From Vitrella brassicaformis (taxonomy: Eukaryota > Sar > Vitrellaceae): a stretch of DNA of 64,000 bases. The stretch is from contig CDMY01000013.1 in NCBI GenBank assembly GCA_001179505.1, forward strand, positions 62,001-126,000, in the 5' to 3' direction. The first letter of the stretch is position 1; every line of letters starts with the position of its first letter. This document shows positions 12,868-24,816 of the stretch, piece by piece. The notes beneath the pieces were generated by a model that saw nothing but the letters and a program-made list of their open reading frames with translations, searched no databases and was not told the origin of the DNA. The position numbers were made by a program, and so were the translations under genes.

Positions 12868-14593
12868 ATGTCCGGGTAAGGAAGGATGAAGAGAGGCACA
12901 AGAACGATGCGCGCATACGGCGGTGTGATGGCCCGCACTCGCCATGCCATGCAGCGCTGCCTTGCCTTGCCTGCGAAACGAGCCTATGCATTCCATGCCA
13001 CCCCACCCCACCGGTGTGTGTGCATATCATATCGCTTGGTTGGTGCGGTGCAGGCGTCGTCCGTACACGGAGGACGAGGACTTGAAGATTGCCCAGTACA
13101 TCCTCACGACCCAGGGTGGACCCAATGCCGTCGGTGAGCTGAGCACAGCACATACCCATCAACTCAACCCGGGTGGCTGGCTGGCTATGTCCTCAACTGG
13201 TCTTACGGCTCTCTCCGTGTGTGTTTCGCGTCAGGCCTTAAGGGCAATGAGGTGTGGCAGGAGGCCGAACGCAAGAAGGTGCGCCGACCGCACAGCATGA
13301 CCATGATGGGTGATGGCTATGCCGCGGCACGTGTGTGTGTGCTGTGTGCTGTGTGTTGTGTCCTTCCCCCCTCCGTCCGTTCATTCAGATCCTTAACCGC
13401 ACGTGGCAGTCGATGCGGGAGAGGTGCAAGAAACACATACTACCCAAGTTAGTAACCAAACGATAGACAGACAGACACCATGGATTGGATGCGATGCATC
13501 GAATCCAGACACACACAGCCGACATCACATCACCCTCTATGTTCCCACCCACCTGTGTGGTTCATTCAGTTTTGCCCATCTCCAGGCGGTGTTGCTGAAG
13601 GGTCCGGTTGCCGAGTCCCAGCAGTCGGTGGCCTCGGCCGCCAGAGCCTGGGAGGCCGGCGGACGGGCCGCCATGGGCATGGGGGCGGCGGCGGTGGGCG
13701 GGGGGGAGGTAGCCGATGAGATAGAGGAGCCGGGGCCGGCTGCGGCTGCTGCGGGGTACGTTCAGCAGCCGTATCAGGCACAGGCGGCCAGTCGCATGTC
13801 GTATGGCGCAGTGGCCAACGGTGCCGCTGCGGCTGCTGCTGCCGCCCCTGCGGCCGCTGCTGCCCAGTACGGTCAGATGATGCACCACCCCTACTACATG
13901 ATGCCTGAGCAGCACCAGCAGCAGTACGCAGCACCGGCAGCCGACGGAATGTATGAGGGTAGGCAAACCCCCCGCAACACACCACACACTGAATGGCAGA
14001 GGCAGACAGAGAGCATTTTTGCGGGGGCTGTGTGTGTGTGTGTGTCTGTGTGTGCAGAGGAGTTTGATGCGGACATCTGCGCGCAGAAGGTGGAGCAGGT
14101 CAAGAGGTAGGGCGGCCGCAGACCAAGACATGTATGCACGGATTCACGGACCTAGGAGCTCTCACTCGGCGTGTGTGTGTGCTGTGCTGTGGTGTGCTCC
14201 CTCACTGACTGCAGTTACTTCACGGATTTGTGTGACAACCACGGGTTTGATTTCGACGACGCCAACCTCAGCCTCATCCACTGGTTCAGGGACATGTGGC
14301 ACAAGTAAGCCACACAAACAGAGCAGACAAGCAGGCAGACAGAGAGACTGGCAGACGAAGACACCGTACCACACCGTATCACCCCTTGGCCCATGCCGTC
14401 CTTCAGAACCCACTTGGGCCCGAGCAGTGACCCCGAGGCGTACCTGGCGTTTTACGAGGAGTGCAGCGCCGTGCTGGAGAGCACGGGCGGCAAGACGGCA
14501 GAGGCCCAACAGGCCATCTTCCTCAAGTACGGGGCGGAGGGCGACGCCGCCGCCGCCGCACCTACGCCCGCCGTCCAGCGCATGCGCAAGTGA
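12868..14593 (+). CDS. Rap1/TERF2IP-type Myb-domain protein, 301 aa
   Basis: Eight exons: 12868-12875, 13054-13133, 13235-13278, 13389-13447, 13570-13958, 14058-14106, 14215-14304, 14407-14593 (906 nt). The first coding exon is only 8 nt (Met-Ser plus two bases). Residues 3-60 resemble the Rap1 Myb fold: RRPYTEDEDLKIAQYI, then GNEVWQEAE and TWQSMRERCKKHILP, matching the family pattern of an acidic first helix, G-x-x-W and W-Q-S-[ML]-[KR]-[DE]-R. Rap1 proteins associate with telomeres or act as transcription regulators. The middle is Ala/Gly-rich with poly-Ala and a Gln/His/Tyr-rich stretch. The C-terminal third is helical (FDADICAQKVEQVKR, then a Trp-rich segment) and could be a protein-binding module. 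No BRCT domain is seen. It might instead be another Myb_DNA-bind_2 family regulator. Confidence 0.72.
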
Positions 14594-15704
14594 TGGAAAC
14601 AAGACACATACACAGACACACAGCACAGAAACCACACACCGATGAGGGTCAATGGCATTGCAAGGGAGGGAGGAAGGAAGCGCGTGGCTGAATGGATGGA
14701 TGGATGGGCGAAGGTGTGTCTGCGCGAGTGGTCGGTGCGTGCGATTGACTGGGTGCGGTTCATGGCCGGGTGGGGGGTATGGCATGACTGGACGGAGTGG
14801 TTCGTGTGAGAGGTGTGTACAGTCAGTATTTCTCCCCTCAGTGACTTTTCGCAACGGTGGTTGCATTCGAGTGCGTGTGTGATGGATACGGTCTGGCTGG
14901 CTGCCTGCATGCCCGCGCGGGAAGGAACGAAGGACTACCGCATCAAGTTAAGTCGACGTGACGCTTTCATCCTCTCAGCACATACGTGTCTGCGCGCGCA
15001 TGCACTGCATGAGTCTCGAGTGTGAAAGTCGGAAAAAGACAGCAATTGTCATGTCAGAGGGCGACAAATAGTGGACAGCCGAGAGAGAGAGAAAGAGAGA
15101 GAGACCGACCCGACCCAAGCACCTACCATACCCACCCAGGCCAAGTATACGACACACACAGCAAGGAGAAGACAGAGCTCTACAAAAACACCTAATAGTA
15201 TCTACCTGGAATAATGGAGCCTGGATTGGATTGGCCCACCTGTCTTCTTTCAAAGTGACTGACCCAAAAGGCCGACACAGACACGTAGCCAGCCCAGCCG
15301 CAGGTGAGTGAATGGATACCCACAGACAGACAGACAGACAGACACTTACCTGCCCTCTCTCGCCAGACAGCCACACGTCAACGCAGACACAGACAGACTC
15401 ACTGACTGGTGTCCCATCTCTCTCCCCGTCCCTCCCTCCCTCTCTCTTTCTTCTCTCGCTGCTACACACCTCAACAAAGACCACCAACGAGAGGTCCGGT
15501 CCACATCACCAAAGCAACCACGGACAGTACAGACATGTAACATCTATCTAGGCTAGGCCAAAAAAAGGCATGCAATGCAGCATCACCTTTGTCCGGTCCG
15601 CTACACGGATCCCATCACACTTGCACGCTACACAGTCACGTGACGCTACACCAACACACCACACCATCCCATCCCAAAAAGGGCTCGCATCGACATCGAC
15701 AGCC
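14594..15704. other. Intergenic, no gene seen
   Basis: About 1.1 kb between convergent genes, made of simple-sequence DNA: GGAT repeats near 14695, a GAGA tract near 15081-15103, CAGA repeats near 15323-15343 and CCCT/CTCT near 15417-15450. Possible ORFs are repeat-derived. Confidence 0.6.
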
Positions 15705-16520
15705 TCACATCGCCCACACCAAAAGGGCCGCGATGCCGCCCCACACGGCGATATGCATGGCATTGCCACGCGCGCCGCTGGTGGTCTCCTCCTCGCCGTC
15801 CGTGACCTCCATATCGACGCTCTCCTCGCCCCCCTCACCGATAACACCGTCAGCCTCGGGCGCCGCAGTGGTCACCAATGGACCCTCGGTCACTGACGGA
15901 GGGAGAACAGAACAGCACATATAGGTACCTGAGCTGGAGTGTCGTGTCTGTTGACGTCACATTGTGTGTACCGGTGAGGATAAACTTCTGCTTGCGTTCG
16001 CAGTGGTCATCTTCTCCACACACGATGTAGTAGGTGCCGACCTCCTCAGGGGTCCACACAAAGCCCGGCAGCCCGGCATCGTGGTCGCCGATGTACGTCA
16101 TCTTTGACTTGTCACATGACTCGTAGGCTGCAGACACGCAGACGTTCACACCAGGCAGATGAGTGAGTGCATTGCAGGTGTGCGATGGGCGATGGCATGG
16201 TGGCCACCATGGCGTACCTTCCTCGTCGCTGGCAAGCTTGACGTCGTGGAGAGGATCATAGACAAACCTCAGGCTCTGCCCGAGGGCGATGGCCATGTCG
16301 TCGTAGACTTGGCCTTCAGGGGGGATTACTGAGACAGACAGACAGACAGACAAGCAGACGCACATTCCTGACGCCTGCATAGTGTGCAGCCCCCTGCCTG
16401 CTTCAGCTCACTCCATAGTTTGTGGCCGTCCTGAGTCACCACATCGATGATGTTTGGCTGCGCAACGGCGAGGGAGATCAGTGCGAAGACCAGGACAACA
16501 AGCAGCATCATGCCAGACAT
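15705..16520 (-). CDS. Secreted, membrane- or GPI-anchored cupredoxin (phytocyanin/stellacyanin-like), 187 aa
   Basis: Four exons: 16412-16520, 16218-16328, 15972-16127, 15705-15892 (564 nt). It starts with a clear signal peptide (MSGMMLLVVLVFALISLAVA). The mature domain has the ligand pattern of blue copper proteins: His in DPLHDVKLAS, then Cys and His in YYIVCGEDDHCERKQKF. The residue in the axial position is Gln, as in stellacyanins, rather than Met. A Thr/Glu/Ala-rich linker follows and the protein ends in a short hydrophobic stretch (AVWGGIAALLVWAM), as expected for a GPI-attachment signal or a C-terminal anchor. The likely job is electron transfer or copper binding at the cell surface. 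No other redox gene is adjacent. Copper binding is inferred from the conserved ligands only. Confidence 0.8.
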
Positions 16521-16662
16521 CGCAGAGAATTGATGAGGTGACGATGATGAGAAGGATCAGTCCTGATGGATCTTCCAAGTTGCGCGAAGCCAGTGCTGCC
16601 AGTGCTGATTCGGGCCGAGCGATCGCTCTGGCGAGGTTTCATCCGGCCACAACGTTTCAGCC
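16521..16662. promoter_or_regulatory. Bidirectional promoter region (cupredoxin / exostosin)
   Basis: 142 bp between divergent ATGs. It contains GGTTTCATCCGG (16635-16646) and CGTTTCAGCC directly before the right-hand ATG. Related GTTTCA elements occur in other divergent promoters of the window. Confidence 0.5.
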
Positions 16663-18775
16663 ATGAGTCCGGTCGTCAACGTTCTGCAGTTTCTTTACCT
16701 TCTCCTGGACTGCACCCTTGCAGCCCACCTCCTCACTTCGCTCCGCAAACCACCCCCGCCAGCGTTTTCCGCCATCGAGCGGCTGTGTGAGGCCGAGAAC
16801 ATCCGTGTGCACATCTATCCTTTGCCGTGGGACCTCGTGGCCACTGCATTCAACGCCAACCTGACTGGCCTCTCCAGTGTGGGCGAGTTCCTCACCAGAG
16901 AGAGGGTTTTTGGCCTCCCCCTCCCGCTGCAACCTTTTTCTGCGGCTACCGCTGCAGCAGCGAGATCGGTCCTCAAGGCAGCGAAGGATGGAGAGCTGGT
17001 CGCTCTCAGCGCGCCAGTGGAGCTGGGGAAGTCTGCGGCTCTGCTGTCATTGCAGCCGAATGAGTCGTCGGCCTCTCTGGTGCTGAGGGACACCCGGCAG
17101 TTCTCTCTCGGGCGGATCTTTCATCGGCGGCTGATGGAGCTGCCGCCCAAGTGTGTGGCCGATACGGCTGAGGATGGGACGCTGTTCTTCATTCCATACT
17201 ATAGGGGTAGGTGCGATGAGATGAGTGGGACGGACAAAAGGAGAACGACAAATGTGCGTGTGTGTGAATGTGTGTGAATGTGTGTTGCTGTGTCTGCAGA
17301 GTGGTACCATAATTTGATGCCTGCGTATCACCGTGGTCAGCTGACGGCGACGACAGCCACCACCACCATACTCAACGATCTATTTGGACAAATCTCTAAT
17401 ATCTTCCGCTCAAGTAACTAACACGGACGACAAGCAAACAAGACAGACAAAGAGACACACACACACCAGAAGCCCCTTAATTTTGCCTTTACCTTCTTTT
17501 CGTTCCTTCCTGCGTCAGCTGTGCAGCTCCCTCCCCTCATCTCCTCCCCCTGCACCCCAGCCGAGAACGAACTTGCAGACCTCTTCTCAAAGGAACCCTT
17601 CAGGCACACATTCAACCGGCACGCCGGTGCCGACCACTTCATGATCTGCCCCCGCACCGCCAAATCCACGGGCGACATCTGCCACCGATTCAAGTTCCCT
17701 ACCATCACATACGAAGACCCATTCACCAGCAGAAGGAGAGAGAACGAGAAGAGAGTGTCGCAGGATGACCCGTGGGGCAACGTCATCAAGCTGGCGAAGG
17801 AGAACGGCGACATATCGGTGCCACATCCGTCATGGGTGCATCGGGAGGGCAGCGGACACATCACTGCGCTGGCGTCACAACACAGCAACGTCCAGCAGAA
17901 CGACTCCCGGCCGCTGCTGGCTGTCTATGCCGGCTCCCTGATGGAGGACAGAACCTCTTTCTTCCTCGCTTCGGTGATTGGGCTGCGGAAGGTCTTCCAG
18001 GAGGCATGTCACTCAGTCACGCGAGACGACCCGCCGTTCTTTCGTTGGCAGACGGCATCTGGGGCGCTGGAGCTGACATACAGGTCGGATCAGCGGTGTC
18101 TGGTGTACGGCTTCCAGCGGAGCGAGCTGCAGGTCGGTGTGTTGGGTTCGTTCTTCCTGAGCGAGCAGCAGAGTGCCGAGGTGGCATTCCTGTACGGCAG
18201 GAGTGTCTTCTGCCTGCAGCCGCCTGGAGACATGCCCACCAGAAAGGGTCAGGAATACACAATCCGTATGCATGTGATGATTTGGCTAATTCACTCGTCT
18301 CTATGATTGGGTTCTCGTGCATGGCATGTCTGCAGGAATTCTCGATTCGATTCTCCTGGGCTGCATCCCAGTGCTCTTTGCGCGCTCCCAATACGACTAC
18401 TGGCACCCCTTCCTCAACCTCACGGAGGCATCGATCCTCATCGACCTGCCCATCCCCTCGCCATCGGCCCTCTGCAACGCTGCTCATTCCCTCTCCTTCC
18501 CGGTCCCTTTCGTCTCGACCACATGTGCACGTGAGAAGCTGCGGCTGCGCCAGGCGGGCGAGCGCATCCTGGCTGAGCTCGAGATGGTGCCCGAGGCGAC
18601 AATAAGGGCTAAGCAGGCCTATGGGCGGAGGATAGGGCAGTACATTCAGTACAGCGTGGGAGATGGCAAAGGGCAGGGGGACAGGGACGAAGATGCGCTT
18701 TATGTCGCGTTGAGAGCGCTTGCGAGGGAGAGGGATCGGGGAGTGGAGGCGTTGAAGAGACATGCAATGGTGTGA
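16663..18775 (+). CDS. Exostosin-family (GT47) glycosyltransferase, 608 aa
   Basis: Four exons: 16663-17206, 17300-17413, 17519-18247, 18336-18775 (1,827 nt). The N-terminal hydrophobic segment (VLQFLYLLLDCTLAAHLL) can act as a signal anchor, giving a Golgi type II membrane protein. Exostosin features are the N-terminal strand IRVHIYPLP, LFFIPYYRG, then further on LLAVYAGSL and the C-terminal block GILDSILLGCIPVLF, which is the typical G-x-x-x-D/S-x-x-x-x-G-C-I-P-V/I-hydrophobic core that binds the nucleotide sugar. GT47 enzymes add sugars to polysaccharide or glycoprotein chains; the donor and acceptor cannot be told from sequence. The upstream divergent partner is also secretory. An N-glycosylation-type site (NLT) lies at about residue 65. 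Confidence 0.85.
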
Positions 18776-19064
18776 ATGTGTGTGTGGATCGCACGGCACG
18801 CGGACCTACACGGATGTCTATCTCTATCTGTGCAATCACGGACAGGACAGCCCGGGGCAAATAGACCCTTTCATGCGACAGCCAGAGCACAAAGTTAGTT
18901 ATTCGACACACGGCAAACCGGCCCGTGTATGCATGCATTACATCCGTCCAAAACCACGAAACACACACACGGCACATGAGTCACAAACAAATATATCAGG
19001 CACACAAAGCGAAGCACATACATACAGGCAGGCACCGCACCCGCATAGCACATCACCCATCTAT
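18776..19064. other. Intergenic between convergent genes
   Basis: Short spacer (289 bp) holding both 3' ends. CA-rich; nothing else seen. Confidence 0.6.
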
Positions 19065-22000
19065 CTATGAGTATCTTGGTCCCGACACCGCCCCGCGCAC
19101 ATGCGGCGGGACCGTATCAATCTTGGCCTTCTTGAGCCAACAGGTGTTCCTCAACGTCTCGTCAGCCACATTGGAGTGGTAGTGTGTGAAGAACTGACAC
19201 TTAGCCGACGACTTGCTCTGACACATCGACTGGCACTCTATCTCGGAAGTGACGTCGCGCAAAGGCATCCCGGCCATATCGTTGCCGGGGTACTCTTTGT
19301 CAGGAAGCAAACCTCCTGCACACACAGCACAGGATGATGCATCAATGAATGAGACATGAGACAGCGACCTTGGTGTGCTGTGCTCTTGCCAAAGTGCTGA
19401 CTGACCGCATCCCTTCGGCCCGGTGATGTATCCCTTGACATTGGCGTTGTGTGCGTCCTTGTCGTCCATCCGCCGTTCCCGCTTCAGGTAACACGCCTGG
19501 GCGTCCGGCCGGTCCTCGCCCTTCGTCGCGCCTCCCACGTATGTGAAGCCGTTGCAGTTGGGGCTCTGCTGGCACAGCTCCTGGCACACCAGGGGGGCGT
19601 CGATCATCACCTCACCCCTGGCCGACGGGCGCTTCAAAGCTTCCCCCTTGATGGGCATGTTGGGCAGATCGGGGCCTTCGAAAGCAGTGTCCTCTTCCAG
19701 ACAGCCTGGTGGTCGGCCACACACAGAGACAGCAGGAAGGATGACCATCTCGTTCCATGTCTCCCCTCCGTGTTGTGTTTCTGCTTACTGCAGTATTTGG
19801 GACCGATGACATCGAGTGGCGAGTTGGTCGGCTCGACAACCTCCCTGCCGTATGCCGCCGTGAGAGTGCACATGTTAGTGTCCTCTCGCCAGTGAAAGCC
19901 CCTGCAGTCCCGCACTTGCTGGCAGCGGTACTGACAGAGGATTGCCGAGGTGACCTTTCCCTCGGGCGGCACGCGAGACAGAGGCCGAAGACTCCTGAAC
20001 GCACTCCACATGCACGGCTCTGCAAATGAAGAAACACATCAGTCAACCCCACCCCCAGCACACGCACAGAGATGGGTGTAGTGTATTGATGTGTCTGCCC
20101 ACCGTCTTTGGAGTATGCCGGCAGAACAAGGAAGCTTTCCCCGCCCGGGCCAGCCCCGGGGTTGATGGCGCCCTGCCACACCTCCACCTCACACAGCGAC
20201 AGAATCCGCCCCTCCTCGCCCTCCCCAGTCAGTTCAGGCAGCACCAGCCAGACGTACTGTCCCACAGGCAGGTTGCTGCAGTTGAGCTGCGTGAACTCGC
20301 CTGGCGGGAAGTCGGGGGGCGTCACGTCCACAACGCACTGGGCGTTGGCGGGGTCGTCGTAAGAAGACACGCTGGGCCCCACATACACCTCCACGCCATC
20401 GATCCTGGGGGAAGGAAGAATGGGAGAGCTGACAATCAATGGTGTGTGTCGTCTGTTTGTGCGGTCTCTGCGCGCACCAGTCGGTGTGTGTCTTGCGGTT
20501 CAGAATTCTGACTGCTCCGATGGTGTACGGCCTCGTCAGCTCCACTCGCCACCAGGGGCGCTTGCCAGGCAGCTGCAGACACAAGGTTCACACACACATC
20601 GTGCACAGAGGAGATTGCATGGGTGTGGATTGTAACCGTCTCAGAGCAGAGTGTGGATGAGAGCGTGCCATCGACGGCAAGGCTGCTGGCGTGGGGGACA
20701 CTTGCCTCCTGCTCCTCCTCCTCCTCCTGGACCGGCCTGTTGGGATCGAGCTCTGCTGGCGAGGAAGTTGTGCTCACGACTGGCTTGGGGAAGTGATCTG
20801 TCGGCCTGCAGGCCACACATCACACCACGCAGACCGGCTTTGTTGCTCCGGAATGTGAGCTCACATACGTACCTCACTCACCTGTGGAAAGCGAGATTGG
20901 GTGGAATGGCTTTGAGTCTCAGGTTCCTCTCCCTCTGTATGGCCTTGAGTTCGTGTTCATAGTACCCCAGGACCTCCACCTCACACAGCGACAGGACCGT
21001 GCTGGGGTCGCCAGGCATGGCCACCCACACGTATCGACCTTCAGGCCACCCGAAGTCAGCCAGCTTCTGGCACTCGATAAGGGTGGTGCCGAACATCTCC
21101 CAGTTGCTCTGCACGCCGCCCTTGGGGATGCAGGGCAGGTTGCCCGGCGATCGGAAGGCGCAGGCGTTGTTGCCTATCCAGATCTCGGCTCCACGGAGGC
21201 TGGGAGGGAAGAGAGACAGCATGCCATGCTCGTGAAGTGAGATGCGCGAGGGTATGTTTCCCTCTTGTTCTTGTCTGTACCGGTCCCTGGCCGTGATGGA
21301 GACCCCCCAGACGGGGTGAGAGTCCTTTAGGTCGACGCGCCACCATGGGTCCCATCCTATGTCCTGGGGGTTATGACAGACAGGTGTCATCCGTCTGAGT
21401 GGTCGGCCATTGCCCTCTATGCTCACGCACCGCCACAGTCTTGGTACACGACGGCGAGCTGCCAACTCGCGACATGGACTTCTGGCCATCGACGGGCAGC
21501 CACGCCTCGCTCCGCTCAGATGTCGAGCTCTGACTCGCCTCCCTGCATACACACACACACACACACACACACGATCACGCCTGTGTCTGTCATCTATCTC
21601 CCCCACGTACTCACTTCTCCAGGGCAAAATTGGTCCTAGGCGGCGGTGTGGGAAACGGCTCCTGCAGGGCTTCCTCTTTCCATGTCAGCGGCCCTCTGGT
21701 GGTGGTCGATGTGGTCTCCTCGCCAGGCCTGGCCGTCGCCCCTGGTGGCAAAGGTGTGGTGCTGACATTCTCCGTCGGGACGAATGGGAACTGTACGGTG
21801 CCGTTCTCGCGGTCGGTGGGCGGGATCTCGCCGACCTCTGTGCCCTGGCACATGCAGATGAAGGCCACCTGCTCGTACTTGGCGGTGGCCGGGCAGAAGG
21901 AGGTGGCGAAGGAGGCGTTGAGCTGCTTCAGGTCGCAGTACGTCTCGCCGTTGCACTTTTCCCTAGACACAAACCACGGAGAGACACATAGAGAGCGGAG

Positions 22001-23348
22001 GGGGTGTTTGAGGTGCGCTGTGAGGGTAAGGTGAAGAAAGCTTCCTTACGAGACGTCCTGCGTGATGTCCCTGAGCCTGCACTTGTCTTCATCGAATGAG
22101 GGTGTGGGTCTGCACTGGTGCTGGTCCTTCCTGCCGTAGCCGGCGTAGTAGACGTGGATCTCCTTGCCCATCTCGCACGACACGAAGTCCGAGTCCTCGT
22201 CACACTTGATGCGGGCTGACATGGACGGCGGCAGCTTCGTGTCCTGACACGTCTGCAGCGGCACATATGGCAGCGGCGGGAAGGCGTTCCTGGAGGGAGG
22301 GACGTCCTCTGATGGACGAACAAAGACCCATAGATGTTTGTTGTGGTGCGCGCGTGTGTGTGTGTTTGTTTCGCTGACCGGGCACCCCGCAGTGGCATTT
22401 GTATCTGATGTGGAGGTACTTGGGTCCGTCGCACGGGTGGCCGAAGTAGTAGAAATGCGCATACACCAGACACTGATGCTGTGTGTCGCACCCGTCCCTG
22501 CTCGAACAACCAACCATACACAACACACGCCTCTCTATGGACGGAAGCGCAAGAGAAGACAGACACTGGTTCGCCCCACCTCCCTCCCTCCCGTACTGAA
22601 TGAGCTTGGTGACGTCCAACGAGCAGTCGCCCAGCACAGGGGCCGGGGTGCATATGTCGGAGTCCCCCCGACCAAAGAAAGCCTCATACACATAGATGCC
22701 CTTGACGCCCCCAGTGTCCGGGCAGTGCAAAAAGTCCATCTCGCCCTCACAGATGATCACCTCCTGCACACTGTCGTAGCAATGAGGTCCCGTCCCTACG
22801 CCGCCCCGACCCTCTATAAAGACAGACGCCTCCAGCCGCCCCAGCTGTTTCCGAATGGAAGAAGGCACCGCTTCCCTTGTCCGTGAAGGCAGAGCAGCCG
22901 GGATACTCTGGGGAGTGCTGCTGACGTGCGGGAAGGCGTCGTGCTCACGGGGCGGGTCGAGGGCATTCACGAGGAAAGATGACCACACCTGAGGGGTTTG
23001 CGCGTGGTCTTGCACTGGTGTGAGGCTGGCAGCGGTTGAAATGGTTGAGCCATCGAGCCCAGCAGCCGTCAAAACAGAGAGAGAAGGACAACTCAGAGCC
23101 ACGAGTCCCACAATACTCCACCATAGCAGCCTTCTTGACCACAGCAGCGGACGGCGGCCCCATTTGCGATGAAGTGAGGGTAGCGGACACCATCCTCTTT
23201 TCGGGTCATTGGTGTGACGATCTCTGCATGACTGTAATGGGAAGAAGCGCGTGGATGTGGCGTCTGCAGCAGCCAGCGCCCTTGGTGGCGCTTCACAGTG
23301 CGATGGGCTGCCAGAGAGAGCAGCAGGGCTAGTTCGATGCGCTGGCAT
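19065..23348 (-). CDS. Modular adhesin: 2 SUEL lectin, 2 F5/8C (discoidin-like), 3 PAN-like domains, 1,112 aa
   Basis: Thirteen exons: 22597-23348, 22379-22497, 22050-22308, 21615-21962, 21431-21542, 21281-21363, 20882-21199, 20637-20805, 20478-20572, 20103-20404, 19789-20019, 19406-19705, 19065-19315 (3,339 nt). The chosen ATG gives a long basic leader and one hydrophobic segment (WWSIVGLVALSCPSLSVL), either a late signal peptide or a signal anchor. Two galactose/rhamnose-binding (SUEL) domains follow: IICEGEMDFLHCP ... HPCDGPKYLHIRYKC, and RIKCDEDSDFVSCEMG ... CNGETYCDL. A Thr/Pro linker leads to two F5/8C-like halves (GWDPWWRVDLKDSHPVWGV and RPWWRVELTRPYTIGAVRI, each closing with SLCEVEV). 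Three Cys-rich PAN/Apple-like units finish the protein (for example ILCQYRCQQVRDCRGFHW and CQELCQQSPNCNGFTYVGG). All modules bind carbohydrate or protein outside the cell, so a surface or secreted adhesin is likely. The start codon is the least certain part. Confidence 0.85.
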
Positions 23349-23495
23349 GATGGGGCAGAGGGGAGAGCTTGCCCCCCGTGCTTCGTGCAGTGCCCCCACG
23401 AGCCAAATTTCACCGATCCCTAAGGAGAAACAGTCGCCAGAGGAACAATGGTAGTGGATTGATCTGCGGATCTGCAGGGAGAAAGACAGCTGGCC
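23349..23495. promoter_or_regulatory. Bidirectional promoter region (adhesin / lumen protein)
   Basis: 147 bp between the proposed divergent ATGs, with a TTTCACCG element near 23408. If the adhesin starts further upstream, the two 5' ends overlap. Confidence 0.4.
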
Positions 23496-24816
23496 ATGCT
23501 GCATCGCATCAAGCTGGTCTCCATCGTGCATCCTCGGATCTTTCTACCCGTGGTCATGCTGCTGACGCTGTCCCGCTGCTCTGGCGTTCATCCATACGAG
23601 AGGAGGTTTCATTCCTCAGCCGCCTTCCTCTCGCCCTCCACTGTCCACACGAGGAGGCGGGCATCGAGCCCAATTGCGACCAGTCTCTCATCGTCGATGA
23701 GGAGTGAAGAGGCAGCCTTCGGCAGGAGAGCGGCGCTCTCATCTATCGGTGCTGCCCCTTTCCTGCTGTCACTGATTCCGCTGGCCGATGCCGATGCGCT
23801 TGCCAAGGACGAGCTGGTCAAGAAGACGATGAGGGAGAAGACCCCTGAAGAGATAGAGGCTGAGAAGGAGGCCTTGGCGCAGGCCAAGCGAGAGAGATTG
23901 GAGAAGCAGAAGAGACTGGTTGAGGAGCAGAGGAGGCGGAGGGAGGAGGGCGAGCAGGAGGAGGGCATTGAGCCGACACTCTATGTGCAGGTGGGTCTGT
24001 CTGGCGGAGAGCTGTCCACTGTGTGTACTGTGTTGTGGTTGTTGGAAGGTTGCATCTCGCTCTCTGTGTGAGTGCAGTACACTTACCCCACTGCGCGCAA
24101 GAGGTATCTGCCTCGCGTCAAGGCATTAGCGGATGAGATTGGCGGCATCGCACCACTCGTCGAGGCGGGCAAGTGGGGCAAGGTCAAGACGTTCGCAGAG
24201 GGCACTGCAGAGGGTGCCAGACTACCGCTCAAGGTGGGTACATGCATTAATGGCATACAGACACACCTACACGCACGAGTGCGCTTCGTGTCCTGGCTGA
24301 TTGGATTGCAGCTGTATGCGTCGTCCCTCGCCGGGCAAGGGCTTGCCCAGTCGGCAAGTTTCATCAAAGTCATGAACAAAGAGGCGGAAGAGTACTCCGC
24401 CTCTTTGGACTCTTTCCAGAAAGCTGTCAACAAGAAGGACACCAACACGTCAGAAACAAGAAAGACACTCACCACCATTTCGGGACACGTGTGTGTGTGT
24501 GTGTGTGTGTGTTTCAGTGCGTTGGTCTCGCTCGCCAAGATGAGCACATCTCTGTCGACCTATCGGCGAGAAGGCAAGATTGACACCGAAGATGGGGGCG
24601 TCGGCAGGGTGGAGTCACAGCCAAGGGGCAGTGGATTCTTCAATAACAATCCGTCAGCCATCCACACACATGAATGAGTGTAGGGCCACATGGGTCACTC
24701 ACTGCATGTACTCTTGTTTGTGTCGACATATATCGTCTGGCAGGGGTCTCTATCAAAAGAACCTAAGCGCCCTCGAGAAGAAGAGGCAAAGAGGCGAGGA
24801 TAATGACGACGACTGA
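23496..24816 (+). CDS. Predicted thylakoid-lumen protein with bipartite plastid leader and twin-Arg signal, 331 aa
   Basis: Exons 23496-23990, 24078-24233, 24312-24448, 24518-24652, 24744-24816 (996 nt). The fourth donor (CC|GTCAGC) is weak but keeps the frame. The N-terminus has a signal peptide (IFLPVVMLLTLSRCSG) and then a Ser/Arg-rich transit-like stretch. Next comes a second signal with twin Arg (FGRRAALSSIGAAPFLL, ending ADADA), the arrangement expected for Tat import into the thylakoid lumen of a complex plastid. The mature part has a long charged coiled-coil (Glu/Lys/Arg-rich, residues about 110-155). A helical region with ARKRYLPRVKALADEIGG, EAGKWGKVKTFAEG and SASFIKVMNKEAEEY follows, reminiscent of four-helix lumen proteins of photosystem II (PsbQ-like or MPH2-like); that link is only a guess. 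The tail is acidic (EDNDDD). Confidence 0.7.
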
